From positions 62,001-126,000 of the forward strand of contig CAVQNF010000019.1 of the NCBI GenBank assembly GCA_963713805.1: a stretch of 64,000 nt of DNA, written 5' to 3'. Below the pieces are notes generated by a model that ran no database searches, was not told where the DNA came from, and worked only from the letters and a program-made list of their open reading frames with translations. This DNA comes from GAS188 sp963713805. GTDB lineage: Bacteria > Pseudomonadota > Alphaproteobacteria > Rhizobiales > Beijerinckiaceae. The stretch's first letter is position 1. Every line of letters starts with the position of its first letter. Shown piece after piece: positions 1-9,299 of the stretch. A program made the translations under genes and the position numbers.

Positions 1-670
1 CGCAGACGAAGATGTTCTCGCGTTTCACGCCGAGCGAGACGAGGAGGTTGAGACAGGCGAGCGCCGCGGCGCCTGCTCCCGAGGCCACGACCTTGACCGC
101 ATCGAGCTTCTTGCCGGCGATCTCGAGCCCGTTCAAGACCGCGGCCGCGACGATGATCGCCGTGCCGTGCTGATCGTCGTGGAAGACGGGAATGCTCATG
201 CGGGCGCGCGCACGCTCCTCGACCTCGAAGCATTCGGGCGCCTTGATGTCCTCGAGATTGATGCCCCCGAAAGTCGGCTCGAGCGAGACGATGATGTCGA
301 CGAGCTTGTCGATATCGGTCTCGGCGACCTCGATGTCGAAGCAATCGAGGCCGGCGAATTTCTTGAAAAGCACCGCCTTGCCTTCCATCACCGGCTTTGC
401 GGCGAGCGGACCGATGGCGCCGAGGCCGAGCACGGCCGTGCCGTTCGAGAGCACGGCGACGAGGTTCTGGCGCGAGGTCAGGCTCGCGGCCTCCCCGGGC
501 TCGGCGGCAATGAGCTCGCAAGGCGCGGCGACGCCGGGCGAATAGGCAAGCGCGAGGTCGCGCTGATTGCCGAGCGGCTTGGTGGCGTGAATCTCGAGCT
601 TTCCGGGCCGGGGAAGGCGGTGGTAGGCGAGCGCGCTCGCGCGCAAGTCCTCGGACATCGTGGATGCCAT
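1..670 (-). CDS. maeB: NADP-type malic enzyme, N-terminal part (gene runs off the left edge)
   Basis: Oxidative decarboxylation of malate to pyruvate in the cytoplasm, feeding NAD(P)H and pyruvate. The minus-strand frame starts with ATG at 668-670 and stays open to base 1, giving 223 residues. Visible family signatures are LAYSPGVAAPC near residue 40, VLSNGTAVLGLG near 75, FGGINLEDIKAP near 135 and the metal-site segment PVFHDDQHGTA near 165, followed by the start of the NAD-binding domain (VVASGAGAAALA). An in-frame ATG at 656-658 is an alternative start. Alphaproteobacterial malic enzymes often carry a C-terminal phosphotransacetylase-like domain; that part would lie outside the window. Confidence 0.93.
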   Translation of the reverse strand, partial: MASTMSEDLRASALAYHRLPRPGKLEIHATKPLGNQRDLALAYSPGVAAPCELIAAEPGEAASLTSRQNLVAVLSNGTAVLGLGAIGPLAAKPVMEGKAVLFKKFAGLDCFDIEVAETDIDKLVDIIVSLEPTFGGINLEDIKAPECFEVEERARARMSIPVFHDDQHGTAIIVAAAVLNGLEIAGKKLDAVKVVASGAGAAALACLNLLVSLGVKRENIFVC

Positions 671-939
671 GGCGCTCTCCCGTTCTCATGCCCCCGGCGT
701 CACCTTTAGCCGAGAGGTCGCGCGGGGCAAAACGACCTTCGCGACGGCTCCCGCCCCTCCGCCCGCGCGCCCACGCTCGCCGTTCGATGTCGCGTCTCGC
801 CTGTCGCGCCCCCGATCACGCTTGCGAGAGCATGACCTCCTCGCGTGGCAATGCCCGTGAACCTCGGGTAGCTTCCCCCACGTTCGAACGACACCGTGCG
901 TGTGGAAAATACCGCCTCGGAAATTCCGGAAAGACATCG

Positions 940-2717
940 ATGCTGCGCTTGGTCGAGAAACTGTGCCCGCTCATCGTGGCGCTCGCGGTGAGCGCGGCGA
1001 CGCCGTCATCCGCGGCTTACCGGCCCGCGCTCGAAGCGCGGCATGGGCTCGTGGTGTCATCGCAGCATTACGCATCCGAGGCCGGCATTCGCATTCTGGA
1101 GCAAGGAGGAAATGCGATCGATGCGGCCGTCGCGGTCGGCTACGCGCTCGCCGTGGTGGACCCTTGCTGCGGGAATATCGGCGGGGGCGGATTCATGGTG
1201 CTCCATCTCGCCAACGGCCGCGACCGCTTCATCAATTTCCGCGAGACGGCGCCGGCCGCGGCGAGCAAGAATATGTATCTCGACGCGCAAGGCAACGCCA
1301 TCAAGGACCTGAGCCTCTACGGCTACCTCGCCGCCGGCGTGCCGGGCACCGTGATGGGATTGGATCGCGCGCTCGCCGAATACGGCACGTTTCCTCGCGC
1401 CAAGGTGATGGCGCCCGCGATCGAGCTCGCGCGCGACGGCTATGTCCTTTCGCGCGGCGACACCGACATCATCGATATCGGGGCGCTCCGCTTCGCCAAG
1501 GACCCCGTCGCCTCGAAAATCTTCTTGCGCCCCGACGGGACGCATTGGCAACCAGGAGACCGGCTCGTCCAGACGGACCTCGCGACGACGCTCGCGCTCA
1601 TCGCCGGGCAAGGTCCGGACGCCTTCTACAAAGGGCCGATCGCCAAGGCGGTGGAAACGGCGAGCCAGGCCAATGGCGGCATTCTCGCCGCGAACCGACT
1701 TTTCCGCCTATACGACGACGGAAGGCCCACCGCTTACCTGCAGCTATCGCGGCTATGTGCTCGTCTCTTCGCCGCCGCCCAGCTCCGGCGGCACCACGCT
1801 TTGCGAGATGCTCAACATCCTCGAAGGCTACGACGCTGAAGCCGCTCGGCTTCCACTCGGCCGCAGGCGGTGCATCTGATGGTCGAGGCGATGCGCCACG
1901 CCTATCTCGACCGCAACACCTATCTTGGCGATCCCGCCTTCGTGCAACAACCCGCTCGAGCGGCTCACTCTCCAAGGATTACGCCGCCGCGATCCGCGCC
2001 AAGATCGATCCCGATGAGAGCGACGCCGTCAAGCGCGGTGCAGCCCGGCATCGAACCCCATGAGAAGCCCGAGACCACGCATTATTCGGTCGTCGACAAG
2101 GACGGCAACGCCGTCTCCGTCACCTACACCATCAACGGCTTGTTCGGCGCGAAGGTGATCGCGCCGGGCACCGGGTTCTTTCTCAACGACGAGATGGACG
2201 ACTTCACCGTGAAGCCAGGCGTGCCCAATCTGTTCGGGCTGGTGCAGGGCACGGCGAACGCGATCCAGCGCCGGGCAAGCGGCCGCTCTCCTCGATGGCG
2301 CCCACGCTCGTCACCAAGGACGGCAAGGTCTTCCTGGTGCTCGGCAGCCCGGGCGGCTCGCGCATCATCACCGCGGTGGCCGAAATCGTGATGAACGTCA
2401 TCGATTACGGCATGGAACCGCAGGAAGCGGTCGATGCGCCGCGCATCCATCATCAATGGCTGCCGGACGAGATCCAATATGAACCCTCCGCGCTTTCTCC
2501 CGACACGCTCGAGCTTCTGCACGACAGGGGCTATAAGCTCGTCCAGCAGACGCCCTGGGGAGCAGCCGAGCTGATCGAGGTCGGGCCCGCCGCCGCGGCG
2601 GTCACGGGCACGGCTTCGTCCGGCAATGATTCGTCCCGTTCGGGGAAGGTGCTGCCGGGCTTTCTCTACGGCGCCAATGACGACCGCCGTCCGGCGGGAG
2701 CGGCGGTGGGATATTGA
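940..2717 (+). CDS. ggt: Gamma-glutamyltransferase, interrupted by several frameshifts
   Basis: Periplasmic enzyme that splits or transfers the gamma-glutamyl group of glutathione. The ATG at 940 opens a Sec signal peptide (LIVALAVSAATPSSAA). The large-subunit motifs EQGGNAIDAAVAVGYAL and GGGGFMVLH follow. The self-cleavage site and catalytic threonine lie in ETTHYSVVDKDGNAV near 2075-2110, and the tail has LGSPGGSRIITAV. The frame is lost near 1705, 1837, 1853, 1945, 1968, 2040 and 2270; most are fixed by removing one base. Fitted together, the pieces span the normal family length with no domain missing. It converges on the glutamate-binding protein gene downstream. Assembly error is more likely than a true pseudogene, but this needs reads. 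Confidence 0.88.
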
Positions 2718-2752
2718 GGCCAGCGACGGCATAGTCCCGTTCGCGCTTTGGC

Positions 2753-3700
2753 CTAGAAATCCTCCGCGCCGAGCGAGTGAAACGTCTCGGCGAGCTGCAC
2801 CGAGATGGGCAGATCGATGAGCTCGCCCGTCGGCGTCGGCTCGAGGAACCATTTGCGATAGATGTTCACGAGGCCGCGCGTGCGCGCCATCGTCTCGAAG
2901 GCACGGCGCACGGCGTCCGCCATCAACGGATCGTCCTTCCTGAACATGATGCCGTAGGGCTCGTAGGTGATGAAATCGCCGACCACCTGCATCGTGGTCT
3001 CGGCCTTCTTCGCGAGGATGAAGCCGTTGAGCAGGATGTCGTCCGTGGCGAAGGCGTCCGCTTTTCCTTGCGCCAGGAGATCGTAGGATTCCTCGTGGTC
3101 TCGCGCCGAGACGATGGTGATGCCGAGCTTGTATTTGTCGTTGAGGAGCTTCATCGCCGCTTCATTGGTGGTGCCCGAGGTCACCACCAGGGTCTTGCCG
3201 CTAAGATCGCGGTAGGAGGCGATGCCCGAGCCACGCTTCACCATGATCTTGGTGCCCGCGACATAGATGATGGGCGAGAAGGCGACCTTCTTCTGGCGCT
3301 CGAGATTGCTGGTCGTCGAACCGCATTCGAGATCGACCTTGCCCGAGACCACCGCGTCGAGGCGCGTATCGGGGGTCACCGGCCGGTAATCGACGCGCGT
3401 TGGATTGCCGTTCAATTCCCGGACCACCTCATCGACGATGCCGAGGCAAAGATCGATCGAATAGCCCAGCGGTTGCGGCGAGCCCTCCCTCACATAGGAG
3501 AACGGAAAGGAGGCTTCCCGATAGCCGATCGTGACGACGCCGGTGTCCCGAATCTTCTTCAAGGTTCCCGAGAGAACGGCCGGCGTGTTGTCCTCGCTCG
3601 GCGGAGGGGGAGCCGTGATGTCGGCACCGAGCGTGTCCTCGGCGAGCGCCGCGCAGCTCGTGAACGCGATGATCGCGACGGCAAGCGCAAAGCTTCTCAT
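2753..3700 (-). CDS. Glutamate/aspartate-type ABC transporter substrate-binding protein
   Basis: Periplasmic binding protein of the polar amino-acid family, 315 residues. ATG at 3698-3700 is preceded by AGGAGG at good spacing and opens a signal peptide ending near CAALAEDT. Family features are TGVVTIGYREASFPFSY, the GltI-like segment DLECGSTTSNLERQKKVAFS and the ligand-loop region VTSGTTNEAA. No ABC permease or ATPase lies next to it. The upstream gene on the same strand is a cation symporter of the dicarboxylate/amino-acid family, so the receptor may work with a distant ABC complex. The ggt gene beside it would release glutamate in the periplasm, which fits a glutamate-scavenging locus (inference). 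Confidence 0.88.
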   Translation of the reverse strand: MRSFALAVAIIAFTSCAALAEDTLGADITAPPPPSEDNTPAVLSGTLKKIRDTGVVTIGYREASFPFSYVREGSPQPLGYSIDLCLGIVDEVVRELNGNPTRVDYRPVTPDTRLDAVVSGKVDLECGSTTSNLERQKKVAFSPIIYVAGTKIMVKRGSGIASYRDLSGKTLVVTSGTTNEAAMKLLNDKYKLGITIVSARDHEESYDLLAQGKADAFATDDILLNGFILAKKAETTMQVVGDFITYEPYGIMFRKDDPLMADAVRRAFETMARTRGLVNIYRKWFLEPTPTGELIDLPISVQLAETFHSLGAEDF

Positions 3701-3714
3701 CCGAGGCCTCCTCT

Positions 3715-3819
3715 TAGAGCGGGATGCGTTGAGATGGAATCGGCGTAGCCATTTTATCTCTTTGTTTTGATGTATAATTTCATCGCAAAAAAGTTCCCAT
3801 TTTTGCGGATCATGCTCTA
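3715..3819. repeat. Palindromic intergenic repeat of a GAGCATGATCCGCAAAA type
   Basis: An AT-rich element of about 105 bases sits between the symporter and binding-protein genes. Its ends are inverted copies (TAGAGC at 3715 and GCTCTA at 3814), and it contains the hairpin CGCAAAAA / TTTTTGCG (3784-3791 with 3800-3807). A related core (GCGGATCATGCTC) recurs near 10581. Similar elements are widespread between genes in Hyphomicrobiales. Possible roles as transcript-end structures or mobile REP/MITE-like units are inference. Confidence 0.7.
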
Positions 3820-3927
3820 GCGACAGCCGCCCGGCGCTGCGAGCCCTCCCGACGGGCGAGCCCGCGCCTCGCCCGCCATGCCGAGGCGGACCGTGGCCGC
3901 CGGCAGGGCTGCACCGCGAGACCGGCC

Positions 3928-5194
3928 TCAAGCCCCAGCCGGCACGGGAAGCGCCGTGTCCGGCAGCTCGTCCTTCGCGCCGCCGAGATCGTTCTCGAAT
4001 TTGGCGACCGCCGCCGCCGCAAGCGAATTGCCGATCACATTGGTGGCGCTGCGGCCCATGTCCAGGAACTGATCGATGCCCAGGATCAGGAACAGCCCGG
4101 CTTCGGGGATGCCGAACTGCTTCAAGGTCGCAAGGATCACCACGAGCGACGCGCGCGGCACGCCGGCGACGCCCTTCGAAGTGATCATCAGCACGGCGGC
4201 CATGAGGAGTTGCGTGCCGAGCGGCATGTTGATGCCATAGGCCTGCGCGATGAAGACCGTCGCGAAGGTCGTGTAAGCCATCGTGCCGTCGAGATTGAAG
4301 GAATAGCCGAGCGGCAGCACGAAGCTCGCGATGCGCTTCGAGACGCCGAAGCGCTCGAGCTGGTCGAGGATCTTCGGATAGGAGGCTTCCGAGCTCGCGG
4401 TCGAGAAGGCGAGGAGGAAAGGCTCGCACATGCGCCGCACGAGATCGAACATGCGCGAGCCCGAGCGTCAGATAGCCCACCGCGATGAGCACGACCCAGA
4501 GAATGAGAAGGGTGAGATAGAAGCCGCCGAGGAACTTGGCGAAGTTGAAAAGGATCGCCGGGCCCGACTTGGTGATCACCGAGGCGACCGAGGCGCAGAC
4601 CGCGACGGGCGCCATCTTCATCACATAGCCGGTGATGACCAGCATCATATGCGCGACGTTGTCGGCGAGCTCGATCAAGGGCTTGCCGCGTTCGCCGAGC
4701 GCCATGATGGCGATGCCGGCGAAAATCGAGAAGACGACGATCTGCAGGATCTCGCCATCGGCGAGGGATTTGAAGATCGAGGTCGGCACCAGATGATCGA
4801 TGAAGCCTTCGATGCTGAACGCCTGCGTCGTGAGATTGGCGGTGTTGGCGCCTTGATCGACGACGGCGCCGACGCCGGGCTGCAGGAAATCGACCATGGT
4901 GAGGCCGAGAAGCAGGGAGACGATCGAGGCGCAGACGAACCAGGCCATGGTCTTCGCGCCGACGCGTCCGACCGTTGCCGCATCGCCCATATGGCCGATG
5001 CCCACGACGAGCGTCGAGAGCACGAGCGGCCCGATGATCATCTTGATGAGCTTCAGGAAGACGGCGCTGATGAGCGACATATACTTCGCGACGTCAGCCG
5101 CGGTCGCCTTGTCGGGAAAGGAATAGTAGCAAGCGGTGCCGAGCACGATGCCGAGCACGAGACCCGCCATCACATAGAAGAAATTGCGGTTCAC
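3928..5194 (-). CDS. Dicarboxylate/amino acid:cation symporter (DctA/GltP family), one frameshift
   Basis: Inner-membrane carrier of the DAACS family, about 421 residues once repaired. The N-terminus (MNRNFFYVMAGLVLGIVLG) starts a series of membrane helices; motifs are LIKMIIGPLVLSTLVVGIGHMG, a serine-rich hairpin region STASSEASYPKIL, and the substrate/cation motif GYSFNLDGTMAYTTFATVF, closer to DctA than to glutamate carriers. The frame changes near 4455, where one extra base splits two otherwise continuous halves. Without repair, the first half reads through into the next gene and produces a misleading 813-residue fusion with the binding protein. Probable substrates are C4-dicarboxylates or acidic amino acids. 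Confidence 0.87.
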
Positions 5195-5384
5195 ATTCCC
5201 CTCCCTGACGATCTCGAGCCCCCGAACCTCGCCAATGATGGCGCGCGGCGCCTGGCGAGTGGCTGATCCGCCGGCCGCGGATGGCCCGTCCGAGCCCCCT
5301 TTGCGGCCGGCCCCGTGCGGGGTCAGCTTCCCCGCATTCGGCCGCGGCTGTCAATCGCGCGAGCGCCGAAGCCCACCGCCCTTT

Positions 5385-6056
5385 TCATCCCCTGTCGCCG
5401 CCATGATCTTGCGCTTCGGTTCGCTCCGCGACGACGAGCCATTGCTTGGCGAGGAATGCGTCGAGCCGCCGCCCGCTCCCCTTGCTCAAGAAAAAACGCG
5501 CGTCCGGAAAGGTGAAATCGCGCGCGTTCGCGACGGCGACCAGCGTCAGCCCGCCGCAGGTCGCAAGCGCGACCGCGGTGTCGCGCACGAAGAAGCGAAG
5601 ATGCGTCCTGTCGAGAATTCCGGCATCGCGATACTGAAAATCGCCCTTCGCCGCGAGGCGCCAGAGGAATTTCCAATGGCGAATATTGGGGACGCATAGG
5701 ATCAGCCGGCCGCTCGGCGCGAGCAACGGGGAAAGTCGCCGGACCATCGCCCAGGGATCGGCGAGATGTTCCAGCACGTCGAGGCAGAGCACGAGGTCGA
5801 GCGAGGCCGGCGCGATCTCGCTCTCGAAGGGCTGGGTCGCGGCGTCGCCGACGAAAAGCCGCTCGCACCGGGCGCGCGCCGCCTCGGCCGCCGCGCCGTC
5901 GAGCTCGACGCCGGCCGCCCATTCGACTGCCCTCTCCTTCCTGACGAGCGCAATGGTCGCTCCCGTTCCGCAGCCGAGGTCGAGAAGGCGGCCGACCTTC
6001 GCGGGGAGAAAGGGCAGGATCTCGCTGCGCGCCGTCGCGAAATAGCGGCCGGTCAT
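5385..6056 (-). CDS. Class I SAM-dependent methyltransferase
   Basis: A 223-residue soluble protein with the Rossmann-fold SAM site LLDLGCGTGATIALV near residue 28, an acidic ribose-binding position (VELDG), and post-motif SLDLVLCLDVLEHLADP, as in methyltransferases of cell-surface sugar pathways. The start ATG overlaps the stop of the glycosyltransferase gene upstream by four bases (ATGA), so the two are translationally coupled and probably act on the same glycan. The acceptor is unknown. Confidence 0.82.
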   Translation of the reverse strand: MTGRYFATARSEILPFLPAKVGRLLDLGCGTGATIALVRKERAVEWAAGVELDGAAAEAARARCERLFVGDAATQPFESEIAPASLDLVLCLDVLEHLADPWAMVRRLSPLLAPSGRLILCVPNIRHWKFLWRLAAKGDFQYRDAGILDRTHLRFFVRDTAVALATCGGLTLVAVANARDFTFPDARFFLSKGSGRRLDAFLAKQWLVVAERTEAQDHGGDRG

Positions 6057-6982
6057 CGCAGCCCCTCATGCGAAAGAGCGCTTTTGCCTCGCAGCCAGGA
6101 AAGGGCGCCCGCCGCCGACCCCGCGTAGCGCTCCATCAGCGCCCTCCTGAAGGTGATCATCGCGCCGCAGCATTTGACCGCGTTCACGAGGAAAATCCGC
6201 CATGACGGCTCGGGCAAACCATATTTGCGCGCCACGTAACCCGCCGACCAGGCCCTATGCCAGCGCGCGCGGTACACGCTTCCCTGCCGCTTCGCGCTCG
6301 AGCCGCCGCGCTTATGGGTCGCGACCGCGTCGTGCACATGCACGAGCGAGCGCCCAGCCTCGATCACGCGGCGGCACAGGTCGTCGTCCTCGTAAAACAG
6401 GAAGATCTCCTCGTCGAAGCCGCCGAGCGACAAAACGAGCTCGCGATCGACGAGAAGGCAGGCGCCCGAAAGGAAGGGCGCGCAACAATCGCCTTCCGGC
6501 AGGCAAGGGACACCCGGCTCGTTCCTGAGGTAGGGCGAGAGCATCGAGCGCGGCTGAAAGAAAAGGCGCCCGTCGGGCTCGACAAGGCGCGGTGCCAGCA
6601 TGCCGGCTTCCGGATAGCGCCGCATCGCCGCCGAGAGCGTCTCCACGCTGCCCGGCGCAAGCACGAGATCGGGATTGAGCAGAAGGCAGGCATTTTGTGT
6701 GGCCGCTCGCATGCCCATGTTCATTGCCCGGCCGTAGCCTTGGTTGCGCGCGTTGCGAACGACCCGCGCGCCGGCCTCTTGCGCGATCGCGACCGAAGCA
6801 TCCGTGCTGGCATTGTCGACGACGATCGCCTCGACGCCTTCGCTCGCGAGCGCCGCGAGGCAGGAGGGTAGGACCGCGGCGCTGTCCTTTACCACGACGA
6901 CGGCGATGATGCGCATCGAGGACGGACCCGCAGCTTCAAGGTCCGGCGCCTCGGGCTCGGTCGCAGGCCGCAATCGTCCCAT
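6053..6982 (-). CDS. Family 2 glycosyltransferase, rhamnosyltransferase-like
   Basis: Transfers a sugar from a nucleotide donor, probably into surface polysaccharide. The GT-A fold begins near residue 23 (MRIIAVVVVKDSAAVLPSCL), followed by VDNASTDAS, NQGYGRAMNMGM and the donor/metal segment LLLNPDLVL. The acceptor-side motif GGFDEEIFLFYEDDDLCRR is typical of WbbL-like rhamnosyltransferases. ATG at 6980-6982 with a GAAGG just upstream is preferred; a TTG at 6994 is possible. It lies a few bases after aspS on the same strand and overlaps the methyltransferase gene. The donor sugar cannot be told. Confidence 0.85.
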   Translation of the reverse strand: MGRLRPATEPEAPDLEAAGPSSMRIIAVVVVKDSAAVLPSCLAALASEGVEAIVVDNASTDASVAIAQEAGARVVRNARNQGYGRAMNMGMRAATQNACLLLNPDLVLAPGSVETLSAAMRRYPEAGMLAPRLVEPDGRLFFQPRSMLSPYLRNEPGVPCLPEGDCCAPFLSGACLLVDRELVLSLGGFDEEIFLFYEDDDLCRRVIEAGRSLVHVHDAVATHKRGGSSAKRQGSVYRARWHRAWSAGYVARKYGLPEPSWRIFLVNAVKCCGAMITFRRALMERYAGSAAGALSWLRGKSALSHEGLR

Positions 6983-6998
6983 GCCTTCGTCCAAAGCT

Positions 6999-8771
6999 TC
7001 ACTTCTGTGGCAGATTCAGCCTCAGATGCAGCTCGCGCAATTGCTGCGGCGTCGCCTCCGAGGGAGCCCCCATCAGCAAATCCTCGGCGCGCTGGTTCAT
7101 CGGGAAAAGCGCAACCTCGCGCAGATTCTGCTCGCCGCAGAGCAGCATCACGATGCGGTCGACGCCCGCCGCCATTCCCCCATGAGGCGGCGCGCCGTAT
7201 TGGAAAGCGCGATACATGCCGCCGAAGCGCTCGATGACGGTGTTCTCGCCATAGCCGGCGATCTCGAAGGCCTTCACCATGGCTTCGGGACGATGATTGC
7301 GGATGCCGCCCGAGGCGATCTCATAACCGTTGCAGGTGATGTCGTATTGAAAGGCCTTGATCGAGAGCGGGTCCTGCGTCAGCAGGGCCTCGAGGCCGCC
7401 TTGCGGCATGGAGAAGGGGTTATGGGAGAACTCGATTTTCTTGCCTTCCTCGTCCCACTCGTACATCGGGAAATCCACGATCCAGGCGAGCGCGAACTGG
7501 TTCTCGTCGACGAGCTTCAATTCGTCGCCGAGCCGAAGTCGCGCCTGGCCGGCAAAGCGCGCGAATTTCGCCGGGTCGCCCGCGACGAAGAACGCGGCAT
7601 CCCCGTCCTTCAGCGCGAGCTTTTGGCGCAAGGCCGCGGTCAGCTCGGCTCCGATGTTGTTCGCGATCGGGCCCGAGCCTTGGCCGTCGCGCCAGAAGAT
7701 GTAGCCGAGCCCCGGTTGTCCCTCCCCTTGCGCCCAGGAGTTCATGCGATCGCAAAAGGCGCGTGAACCGCCGGTCGGCGCGGGAATCGCCCAGACCTGC
7801 GCCTTCTGGTCCGCATCGAGGATGCGGGCGAAAAGCTTGAAGCCCGCGCCGCGGAAAATCTCCGAGACGTCCTGCATCTCGATCGGGTTCCTCAGATCGG
7901 GCTTGTCGGAACCGTATTTCCTGATTGCCTGCGCATGCGGGATGCGCGGGAAGCTCTGCGTGACCGTCTTGCCCTTGCCGAACTCCTCGAAGACCCCGTG
8001 AATGACGGGCTCGAGCGTTGCGAACACATCCTCTTGTGTGACGAAGCTCATCTCCACATCGAGCTGGTAGAACTCACCGGGCAAGCGGTCGGCGCGCGGG
8101 TCCTCGTCGCGAAAGCAGGGTGCGATCTGGAAGTAGCGATCGAAGCCGGCCATCATCAGGAGCTGCTTATATTGCTGGGGCGCCTGCGGAAGGGCGTAGA
8201 ACTTGCCCGGATGGATGCGGGAGGGAACGAGATAGTCGCGCGCGCCCTCCGGGCTGGAAGCCGTCAGGATCGGCGTCTGGAATTCGAAGAAACCGGCGGC
8301 TTTCATGCGCCGGCGGATGGAATCGACGATCGCGCCGCGTTTCATGATGTTGCCGTGCAGCTTCTCGCGCCGCAGATCGAGAAAGCGGTATTTCAGTCGG
8401 ATCTCCTCGGGATATTCGGCCTCGCCGAACACCGGAAGGGGCAATTCGGCGGCAGGGCCGAGCACCTCGATTTCGGTCGCGAACACCTCGATTGCGCCTG
8501 TGGGCAGATCTGGATTGAGCGTGCCCTCCGGCCGGTGCCGCACCCGTCCGTCGACGCGCACCACCCATTCGGAACGAAGCGTCTCGGCCGTCTTGAAGGC
8601 CGGCGAATCGGGATCGACCACGACTTGCGTCAAGCCGTAATGGTCGCGCACATCGATGAACAACAGGCCGCCGTGATCGCGTATCCTGTGGCACCAGCCC
8701 GAGAGGCGGACGGTTTCGCCAGCGTGCTCCTTGCGGAGCGCGCCGCAAGTATGGGAGCGGTATCGGTGCAT
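6999..8771 (-). CDS. aspS: Aspartate--tRNA ligase
   Basis: Charges tRNA-Asp (and possibly tRNA-Asn) with aspartate; 590 residues, the normal bacterial length. The N-terminal OB-fold anticodon domain begins MHRYRSHTCGALRKEHAGE and includes LSGWCHRIRDHGGLLFIDVRD. Class II motif 2 is PCFRDEDPRADRLPGEFYQLD, followed by the GAD insert. Motif 3 is GVDRIVMLLCGEQNLREV near the C-terminus. The start at 8769-8771 matches the usual first residues of the family. Whether the enzyme is discriminating cannot be judged without knowing about GatCAB. Confidence 0.97.
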   Translation of the reverse strand: MHRYRSHTCGALRKEHAGETVRLSGWCHRIRDHGGLLFIDVRDHYGLTQVVVDPDSPAFKTAETLRSEWVVRVDGRVRHRPEGTLNPDLPTGAIEVFATEIEVLGPAAELPLPVFGEAEYPEEIRLKYRFLDLRREKLHGNIMKRGAIVDSIRRRMKAAGFFEFQTPILTASSPEGARDYLVPSRIHPGKFYALPQAPQQYKQLLMMAGFDRYFQIAPCFRDEDPRADRLPGEFYQLDVEMSFVTQEDVFATLEPVIHGVFEEFGKGKTVTQSFPRIPHAQAIRKYGSDKPDLRNPIEMQDVSEIFRGAGFKLFARILDADQKAQVWAIPAPTGGSRAFCDRMNSWAQGEGQPGLGYIFWRDGQGSGPIANNIGAELTAALRQKLALKDGDAAFFVAGDPAKFARFAGQARLRLGDELKLVDENQFALAWIVDFPMYEWDEEGKKIEFSHNPFSMPQGGLEALLTQDPLSIKAFQYDITCNGYEIASGGIRNHRPEAMVKAFEIAGYGENTVIERFGGMYRAFQYGAPPHGGMAAGVDRIVMLLCGEQNLREVALFPMNQRAEDLLMGAPSEATPQQLRELHLRLNLPQK

Positions 8772-8929
8772 GGAATGGCCCAGGAACGGTGTCGGATATT
8801 CGCGACGTCGCGAAGCGCGCCTTCTGCCACCGCTCGCCCGATCCCGCAAACCCTATTGTTTCATCCGCGGCGCGCCGGCGATCTTCGACCGCTGCGCGCT
8901 CGGCCTCCCCCCACCGCCTGCCCCGCGCG

Positions 8930-9079
8930 TTAGGCCTTCATCCGAGCGAGCTCGCCCGCGATATCGCCCATTCCCCAGACGAGCTGGCGGGCAACCTTCG
9001 TTTGCGCCTGCGCCGGACGCGAGGCAACGAGCGCCACGACACCCGTGCCGAGCGCCGCGAGCGCTACTCGTCGATTCAC
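8930..9079 (-). CDS. Small putative secreted protein, 49 residues
   Basis: A short frame starts at GTG 9077-9079 behind a GAAGGG-like ribosome site. It encodes an N-terminal Arg pair, a hydrophobic stretch (VALAALGTGVVALVASRP) and a likely signal-peptidase site after AQA, leaving a mature part of only about 24 residues. It lies in the roughly 530-base gap between the divergent aspS and rnd genes, where nothing else was seen. No family was recognised. It may be a small periplasmic peptide or the start of a decayed gene. Confidence 0.4.
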   Translation of the reverse strand: MNRRVALAALGTGVVALVASRPAQAQTKVARQLVWGMGDIAGELARMKA

Positions 9080-9299
9080 GGCCACCCTTCGTGAAATCCT
9101 TCGGCGCGCCAAAAACCTGAACGGCGCGCACGGCAGGCTGCGCGCTACCCTGCCAAAACCGGCAGATCGAGTGAAGAAACGGCCTCTTCAAGCCGCCCAT
9201 TCGGATCGCGGTAACCACATGCGCAATTATGACCGCGCGGCCATAATGCGGCCATCGCTTGCCGCGACAAGAGCCGCCTTTCGCATGACAGCACGGCTC

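Noticed and set aside
2753..5194. A single 813-residue protein joining symporter and binding protein
   Set aside because: The middle is a shifted, non-homologous reading and includes an intergenic repeat; two separate genes with one frameshift near 4455 explain it better.
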